Source: Sternotherus odoratus
Lineage: Eukaryota; Chordata; Testudines; Kinosternidae
Direction of reading: 5' to 3'
Assembly (NCBI GenBank): GCA_032164245.1
Contig: JAVMKO010000010.1
Span: 30,888,189-30,952,188 of the forward strand
DNA: 64,000 nt
The number at the start of each line of letters is the position of its first letter. Within the stretch, counting starts at the first letter, position 1. Below, piece after piece: positions 57,776 through 64,000 of the stretch. The position numbers were made by a program, and so were the translations under genes. Under the pieces are notes generated by a model, which did not search any database, was not told where the DNA came from, and saw nothing but the letters and a program-made list of their open reading frames with translations.

Positions 57776-58964
57776 AACCAAAAATTTATTTTGGCCCAAT
57801 CTAATTTCACACTTTAAAAAAATCCAGAAATAAAGGATTTTATGCACCAAAAGTAAAATATAATCAAGCACAAAATCTGAAAGGACGTTTAGCAGAAGTC
57901 TCATGCCACCTTACTTACTTTTAAGCAAAATATTCAAAGATTGCCTTTTTGAAGCACAGGGTTTATTTCTTTAGCTTTATAAGAGGAGAAACTGCTTTTG
58001 TTTATTTTCAAAAGCATGTGCAAGCCCACCAAATAAGCAAGCCACTACACATCCCACCACAGCACCTTAAGAAGGGAAGAGGTGAGAGATAATTACAAAG
58101 TAAATACTACTGTGGAGAAGGCTGCCCTCATGTAGATATAATGTACAGCATAACCCAGCTTGGTTTGTGGGCAGCAAAAACACCAGGTTGAACATAGCCA
58201 ATTAGAAACCAGAGGAAACTACCTTAAAGAGCAGCCATAGAGTGACAGAATACTTACTAGAACACAGTATGGTACATACCCACGCACAGCAGTTCCCATT
58301 TCATCTTTCCACCATAAAGGTCACTGAATGCCAGGATTCCTACTTAACTGTTCCTTCTACATACAAACAGAAATGCTGTCAGTTTTTCAAATATTAAAAT
58401 GATTGCTGATCAGGCCTGAAAATTATAGTTTACAATTTTATATTTATCTGTTTTCATATATTTATGTGTATGTACATACACAGAGAGACACATACATTAA
58501 AAGGAAATACACTTGTATATTCTTGCTGCTTTCCTTCTACTGACTTCCTTTTCCCAGGCCCTTCCTCAACCCTTTACTTTTCAGATTTCTCACTGTTCCC
58601 TGACCCAATGAGTAAGTAGGGCTAGGTTTCAAGCTTTTAATTTTTCAAGCCTGATCAGCAGCCACTTAACTAGTATCTGAAAAAACTGCCCGCATTTCTG
58701 TTCACATGCAGAAGGAACAGTAAATTGGAATCCTGGACACTCAGGGATGATTATGGCAGAAAGATGCAATAGGAAATGGTGTGCGTGGGTATGTATTATG
58801 CTCTATTCCAATATTCTGTCACTCTGTGGTTGCTCTTTAAGGTAGTTTGCCTCTGGTTTCTAAAGGGTCGTGTTTAGCTGCATGTTCTAGCTGCCATAAA
58901 CCAAGGTTACTCATATGGTACATGTTCTCTGAATATACACACAAGCAAGTCAGTCAACATCTTC
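57776..58964. other. Intron sequence, no gene seen
   Basis: AT-rich. About 58150-58390 and 58680-58860 share inverted similarity (CACGCACAGCAGTTCCCATT-type against AGGAAATGGTGTGCGTGGG; AATGCCAGGATTCC against GGAATCCTGGACACT; AACCAGAGGAAACTACCTTA against TAAGGTAGTTTGCCTCTGG). This forms a large interrupted inverted repeat. Confidence 0.55.
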
Positions 58965-59070
58965 ATTTCCTCATCTGCAGACTGGGAATGTTTACTAATT
59001 CTATACAGTTCTTTGTGAGGCTAAATTAGTTAATATTTGCATAGCACTTTGATGATGTACATCAAAGGGT
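58965..59070 (+). repeat. MIR-family SINE, 3' part
   Basis: CATTTCCTCATCTGCAGACT, then TTTGTGAGGCTAAATTAGTT and CATAGCACTTTGATGATG follow the MIR consensus order. Confidence 0.7.
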
Positions 59071-59329
59071 ATGTGGCATTAGGATTAAGAGATACTGGGT
59101 GTTTTGGGAAAATTTCAGTTGTGAAGCATGGGGTGGGGAAAACTGTATTTTAGTTTGAGAGGGGAGATTTTTGTTTTTCAAAATGTTTTGTAAGTTAAAG
59201 CATTTTGATTTGTGCTTTTTATGTAACCACACAGGGGTTCTTATGCCACACGATTGTTTTTTCCAACAGAATACTATTTGACATTTTTTGCATAACAATT
59301 GAGGCTTTTCTTTCAGAGATTCCCTAGAA

Positions 59330-59681
59330 CAGCAGTTCTCAAACTTGTTGAGACCGCGACCCATTTTTGTGCTACAGCGGCGTGGCGTGACCCCCTCTGC
59401 CGAAAAGCCACCGAATTTTAAAAAAAAACAACCACACACCCCAGCCCCCTCTCTCCCCCCCCCCCCCCCCCGCAGGCTGCTGGGTTCGCCCCGGCCCCCA
59501 GTCCCCGCCGCTGCGGGCCGGCTGCCGGGTTCGCCCGGCCCCAGATCCTGCCGCTGCGGGCCGGCTGCACGCCGGCCCCATCGCCCCGCTGCCGCGAGTT
59601 GCGGCGGCACGAGCTCGCGACCCGCCACGGAGCGCTCGGCGACCCCCCAGGGGGTCGCAACTCCCAGTTTGAGAAACCCGG
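59330..59681. mobile_element. hAT-type MITE, 352 bp
   Basis: CAGCAGTTCTCAAACT and AGTTTGAGAAACCCGG ends. Exact 8-bp duplication CCCTAGAA (59322-59329 and 59682-59689). Very GC-rich interior with a 17-C run at 59455-59471. Confidence 0.94.
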
Positions 59682-59716
59682 CCCTAGAAAGAGCTTCATT
59701 TTTCTTTTGTATAATC

Positions 59717-60027
59717 CAGGGCTTGACAACCTTTCAGAAGTGATATGCTGAGCCTTCATTTATTCACTCTAATTTAAGGTTTTGCATGCCAGGAATACAT
59801 TTTAAGATTTTTAGAAGGTGTCTTTCTATAAGTCTATGATATATAACTAAACTATTGTTGTATGTAAAGTAAAATAAGGTTTTAAAAATGTTGAAGAAGC
59901 TTCATTGAAAATGTAATTAAAATGCAGAGCCCCCCAGGCTGTTGGGCAGGATCCAGGCCGTGCGAGTGCCATTGAAAATCAACTCGTATGCCACCTTTGG
60001 CATGCGTGTCATAGGTTGCCTACCCCG
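59717..60027. mobile_element. hAT-type MITE, 311 bp
   Basis: CAGGGCTTGACAACCT and AGGTTGCCTACCCCG ends. Exact 8-bp duplication GTATAATC (59709-59716 and 60028-60035). AT-rich interior, unlike its neighbour only 35 bp away. Confidence 0.94.
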
Positions 60028-60035
60028 GTATAATC

Positions 60036-60470
60036 ACTGGATAATTTCCTATATGTACTAACTTCACCTCACTCTTGTTTTGGGAGCCTCAAGTGACAGA
60101 AAACAAAAACAATCACTCTCCACCTGTCAATTACCTCACTCAGGACTGGATTTTTCAGGTCAAAATTAAAATAACATCAGCCAGTTTTAAAAAGCCCTTA
60201 TTGTATAGTTAATGCTGGTCCACAACCCTTAATTATGACAGAAATGTATGCCAAATTCATTGAAAGTAATGGGACTGTGTATGAATACAGATATACAATA
60301 CACAGAGAAAATTGTGTACACCAGTTGCTCCAGCCGCCCCCAGGATTGCCCACACTCCCTGGCACGAGCTGCACTGGCACTGACCTGGGCCGCCCAAGCA
60401 GGATATTGCCTTGATGGATATTGGGTTTGGGGAGGAAAAACAGTGCCTGTGTGGCTGTTGCGAATGAAAC
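60036..60470. other. Intron sequence, no gene seen
   Basis: Nothing recognised with confidence. Confidence 0.45.
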
Positions 60471-60479
60471 ATGCTGACG

Positions 60480-60715
60480 ACTGTCATTGGCAGTAAGGAA
60501 GAACAGAGGGGAAGCGGGGGTTGGTTCTGCCCTCTTATACTAGCATGCAGTGGCATATGGCAATGGAGGGTGCTTGGACAACGCAGATAGATACCACTAC
60601 AGGAAAAAAAAATCTCCTACAACTATGCATAAGGTGCACACATGCCTACAGTGGAACGGACATGTGCAAGCTCTTGAAGACCACCACCCCTTTACAAATA
60701 TATCAACAGCTGTAG
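60480..60715 (-). repeat. Isolated DIRS-type terminal repeat (tentative)
   Basis: GAACAGAGGGGAAGC … GCACACATGCCTACAGTGGA … GACATGTGCAAGCTCTTGAAG has the layout of the terminal-repeat-like DNA at 9150-9350 (CACGTGCACGG … GGGACATGTCTCGAAGAAG). No gag or pol follows. Confidence 0.45.
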
Positions 60716-60730
60716 ATCCAGCTTTCTCCC

Positions 60731-61453
60731 TGTAGCAGGGCGGCGCCTCCCCCCTGCGGCGCCTCCTGCTAGTCCGTCCGGGAATTAGCTCACCAGCATC
60801 TGGAGCGCCCTCTGCAGGCCGATGTCCCGCTTGCTGCTCTGGCCCAGGGTCCCTCCCTGGACCCCGGTGCCCTCTTCCCTTGGGTGCTGCAGCCCTGCAG
60901 TACCCCCTCAGATCTTAGGGTCTCCCCTCCCAGGGAACCCCCATGCTGTTTCCCCACCTTGCCTCAGTCTAGGCAACTGCTAGTCACAACTTGCCCCCAT
61001 TCTCTGGGGCAGACTGCAGTATAATTGCCATTCATCACAGGCAAAGGGGGTTTGGCCTGCTGCCCCTGCCTCTAGAGCTATGGGCTGCCCCCTGCAACCC
61101 CAGAACCCTTTGTTGGGCCTTCCCCATGGCCCTGCAGCCTGGGGGTTTCCAGGCCAGAGCTTCCCCAGCTCCTCCTGCCTTGCCCCATCCCTGCTTCACT
61201 CTAGGTACCTACTCAACCTCCTAGCAGCCAGGCCTGTCCACCTCTGCAGACAGAGGAGACTCTGTTCTCCTTGTGCTCCAAACACAGCTCTTTTTATCAG
61301 GGCCAGCTGGGCCCTAATTGACCCAGCCACAGCTGTGGCTGCTCTGCCCAAGCTGCTTTCTGTTGCAGCCTTCTGCCGGGCTGCCTTTCCCTTGCCACAG
61401 CCCTCTGCAGGGCTGTTTTACCCCTCTTGTGCTGGGGCAGCCACCCCACTACA
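60731..61453 (-). repeat. Solo LTR, 723 bp, Gypsy-like
   Basis: TG…CA ends (TGTAGCAGGGC … CCACTACA) with an exact 5-bp duplication CTCCC (60726-60730 and 61454-61458). In minus orientation it starts TGTAGTGGGGTGGCTGCC and contains GGCCAGCTGGCCCTGATAAA, a possible TATA-like region. The GC-rich composition resembles the LTR at 9891 but is not the same family. No internal region. Confidence 0.88.
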
Positions 61454-61458
61454 CTCCC

Positions 61459-62866
61459 GTTAGTCAATGGACTATCTTAGGATGTATATTTCAATCTAAA
61501 GAGCAAGCAAGCATGCAGGGAGAAGGGGTGGGTGGAGGGACACAGTCCTCACTTTCATAATGAGGTGTGTGCCTATTGAAATTAAATTCACATGACTTGG
61601 TTAATATTTGCAAGGTTGAGTGAAAGAACGTAAAGAGCATATTTCTAATACTTTCCTCATGCATTCAGTTTCAGAGAGTTCTTTAAAACAAGTAGGAATA
61701 GTCATTTGGCAACCTAAGTGTAGATAAAACACAAAATCCCAGGAAAGACTATAAGTTGAGTGAAGGTTTTCATTTTCCAGGGCAAAGTGAAGACTGAAGA
61801 ACTATTGTGAGAGTTTGTAAAAAGAATTTTAAAATTTTGACCTAAGTCAGTACATTTTTGATAATTTCTGGAAAGTTCGTGCTTAGTAGAAAGATACATC
61901 TCATGGAAATGTTTTGGGAATTCTACTGCTTTGCACATCTTTGGTTTCAGTACCTGGCCTAGAAAGAATATATATTTCCTTTCTTTATAATAAAGCTAGA
62001 AACAAAGAAAAAGTATTAAGTTGATTTTTTTTTAAAAAACTGACACTTTAAAAAAGTTCAATTTTCCAAGACTTTCAACAGCATGTCCTAATTAAAATGA
62101 AATAAAAAGTCCATACATTTTTAAAATGGGAGTTCTGTATTTATCAGGTCTTTTGGGTGGGCTAAAGAATTACCCAAAATATACCTGGACTCAATAATGC
62201 CTCTTCTCTCCTTTTCTTTCTGTGCAGACAACTTTCTGCTGCCTCAAGTTTCAGTTTTGTTGCTGATGCTTCTGTTAAACACTCTCTTGCAGAGCCCAGA
62301 GAAGTGCACATATAGACTGCTCTGTAAAGAGCTAAGGTAAGTTACATAAATGACCAACACAACAGCAAAACAGCTGTATTGCTAATCCCAAGTGTTCAAA
62401 AGTCATGCATCAGGCCCCACAAAAATAATGAGATTGGCTTAAAGACATGAAATTTGAAGTAATAATAAACTTGGGGAGTTTACTTGCTTTCTGATGTTTG
62501 AATCTCTAGGATACATTCAAGCCACGTTTTCAATCTAGTCTCCAAACCATGAGAACTAGAAACTTAATTTATTTTTAAAAAATCCTGAGATTCTCATCTA
62601 ATCAAATGCCCCAAGGAGCAGGGACTTCAAAAATATTGCAAGACTCACAATAAAATTGTTGGCAACAATGATTTTTTTATTAACAAAGTGCTGTCACAGG
62701 CACAAATAAACAACCCCTTTTTTCTTTAATCTTTCTGTTCTAGTACTAAAAGTTATTTGTAGCCACACTATGTATGGAAGTTTCAGGCAGAAATGTGATT
62801 TTCAAATTGATGGTGCTTCCCCTTTAGTTTGCTGGGTGTTTTTGTGTAACTTGGGGAATTATTAAG
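61459..62866. other. Intron sequence, no gene seen
   Basis: AT-rich. No exon or named repeat recognised. Confidence 0.5.
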
Positions 62867-62874
62867 CTCTAAAG

Positions 62875-63231
62875 CATAACTTTTGAGGGCTGTGCCCCCC
62901 ACCCCAACCCTTGTGCTGCAGCTTGCGTGGGTTTGGTGGGAGAGGTGATACAGAGAGGGATAAGGGAGTCTAGGCTGGGGCTGCAGCTGGAGGTGGGTCT
63001 GGGACCTGAAGCTGGGGGTGGAGCCACAGACAGGCCTGTGGCCAGGTGCAGCTCCGCCACTGGCCATGCCCCCGGCCCCAGTCCAGGAATGGAGCTGTGC
63101 AGAGGCTGGGGCCAGAGCCAAGCACAGGGCCTGGAGCGTGGGATGCAGCCGGGGGTGGGCCCACCGCACCCCCACCAGATGCTCCTCCATGCTTCCCTAG
63201 GAGGGCATGCCCCACATTTTGGGGACCTCTG
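62875..63231. mobile_element. hAT-type element, GC-rich
   Basis: The right end is ATTTTGGGGACCTCTG, the reverse complement of a CAGAGGTCCCCAAAAT hAT terminus. The left end CATAACTTTTGAGG is diverged. Flanks CTCTAAAG and CTTTAAAG match at 7 of 8 positions. No transposase. Confidence 0.7.
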
Positions 63232-63239
63232 CTTTAAAG

Positions 63240-64000
63240 GAAATTCCTAAAAGTCACAGTATCCAAAAAAAAATGCAACTTGCAAATTTAGAAAAGGAAA
63301 AAAGAAAAATGAATTTTAGGGAAAAATTCATTTTAACTAGCACACCCTTTTCTTTATAAAATCTCCCCACCCCCCATCCTCTTGTTCCCAGCCATCATAC
63401 TATCAAAGTATTTCATGTCAACAGGGAATTAGTGGCACCCTCTGGGGCCATTATCAATGCCACATCATTCATGCCCAGAGAAATGGAAAAGAGGGTTTTT
63501 CTCTATGCCCTGGTCAAATGTCAGGGAACGAACTTACATTCCCAAACACATAAGACTCTTTGGCTGAAGTATCATCCAATAACTTTTTCCTATGGTGTCT
63601 CCATTCAGCTGCAAACTGAAGGCGAGGGCTCCTTTTAATCTGCAATTTATTGACTCAGGGATGCTGGAATAATTTGTATAGTGCAGGTGCTGAGAGCCAT
63701 TGAACCAAACTGTAACCTGTGTATATGATGGAAACCACTTAAAGACGGGGTTGAAGCAGCATCCCAGACCTCCCTAGTTCCAGCACCTAGGTATTGACTA
63801 AGTTCTGATCAGTACCATTTTGCTCGTAGTTAAGAAAAGAAAATGTACTGTTATGAAATGCTCAGGTACATTTTGGGGATACTGAAATCAATATATGAAG
63901 TGCAAATCTCAGACAGAAAGCTAAAAAATGTGAAGCAATAAAAGAAGAATCACAATTGACAAGTGGTTGCATATCATATAGGATGGATTTACACTAGCAC
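63240..64000. other. Intron sequence to the right edge
   Basis: Nothing recognised. No upstream PEAK1 exon or CpG-island promoter is seen. Confidence 0.5.

Noticed and set aside
59062..59628. 188-codon minus-strand ORF
   Set aside because: It runs across the edge of a GC-rich hAT MITE into unrelated flank. Pro/Gly/Arg-rich composition reflects the C run.
61080..61463. 127-codon plus-strand ORF
   Set aside because: Falls within the solo LTR. No protein motif.
1..64000. CRISPR arrays, operons, rRNA or tRNA genes
   Set aside because: No regularly spaced repeats, bacterial-type gene clusters or RNA gene signatures were found. The window is vertebrate intron.

Overview
The window is vertebrate nuclear DNA and most likely comes from a turtle or a close reptilian relative. 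It has CR1 and CR1/L3-like LINEs, MIR-type SINEs, DIRS-like tyrosine-recombinase retrotransposons, a Gmr1-type Ty3/Gypsy element, a gammaretrovirus-like endogenous retrovirus (ERV), and many short hAT and pogo/Tigger-like terminal-inverted-repeat elements. There are no operons or CRISPR arrays. The turtle assignment is an inference from this repeat mix.

The only host gene recognised is PEAK1 (pseudopodium-enriched atypical kinase 1), on the minus strand. Three coding exons are visible, at 41703-38540, 21194-21007 and 1313-565. Their splice sites and codon phases join without a break into 1367 codons. The pseudokinase domain has just begun when exon 3 ends, so the rest of it lies beyond the left edge. 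Everything else is intron of this gene: 17.3 kb between the first two exons, 19.7 kb between the next two, and about 22 kb upstream of the first coding exon, which is probably a 5'UTR intron.

Layout from left to right. 1-1313: PEAK1 exon 3 and flanks. 1549-6896: a hAT fragment, a solo ERV LTR, a TA-flanked MITE, a CR1 LINE and another hAT fragment. 6897-9350: DIRS-like gag remnant. 9887-15369: an apparently intact Gmr1-type Gypsy element with identical 494-bp LTRs and one 1484-codon gag-pol ORF in which integrase precedes reverse transcriptase. 15821-17690: a stack of insertions in an old CR1. 19140-19289: a near-perfect 65-bp-arm hairpin. 21007-21194: PEAK1 exon 2, followed by a Tigger-like MITE. 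25444-32120: DIRS-like pol remnant split by an ERV with identical 490-bp LTRs and a decayed interior. 32553-38463: hATs, a further DIRS tyrosine-recombinase fragment and a second CR1. 38540-41815: the large PEAK1 exon. 41934-64000: hAT-type elements, two solo LTRs, a plus-strand CR1/L3 LINE, a second DIRS gag remnant and MIR SINEs.

The two complete LTR elements lie antisense to PEAK1. The CR1 and DIRS fragments mostly lie in the gene's sense. The features of most interest are the Gmr1-type element, whose gag carries a SCAN-like segment, the non-autonomous but recent ERV, and the long hairpin.
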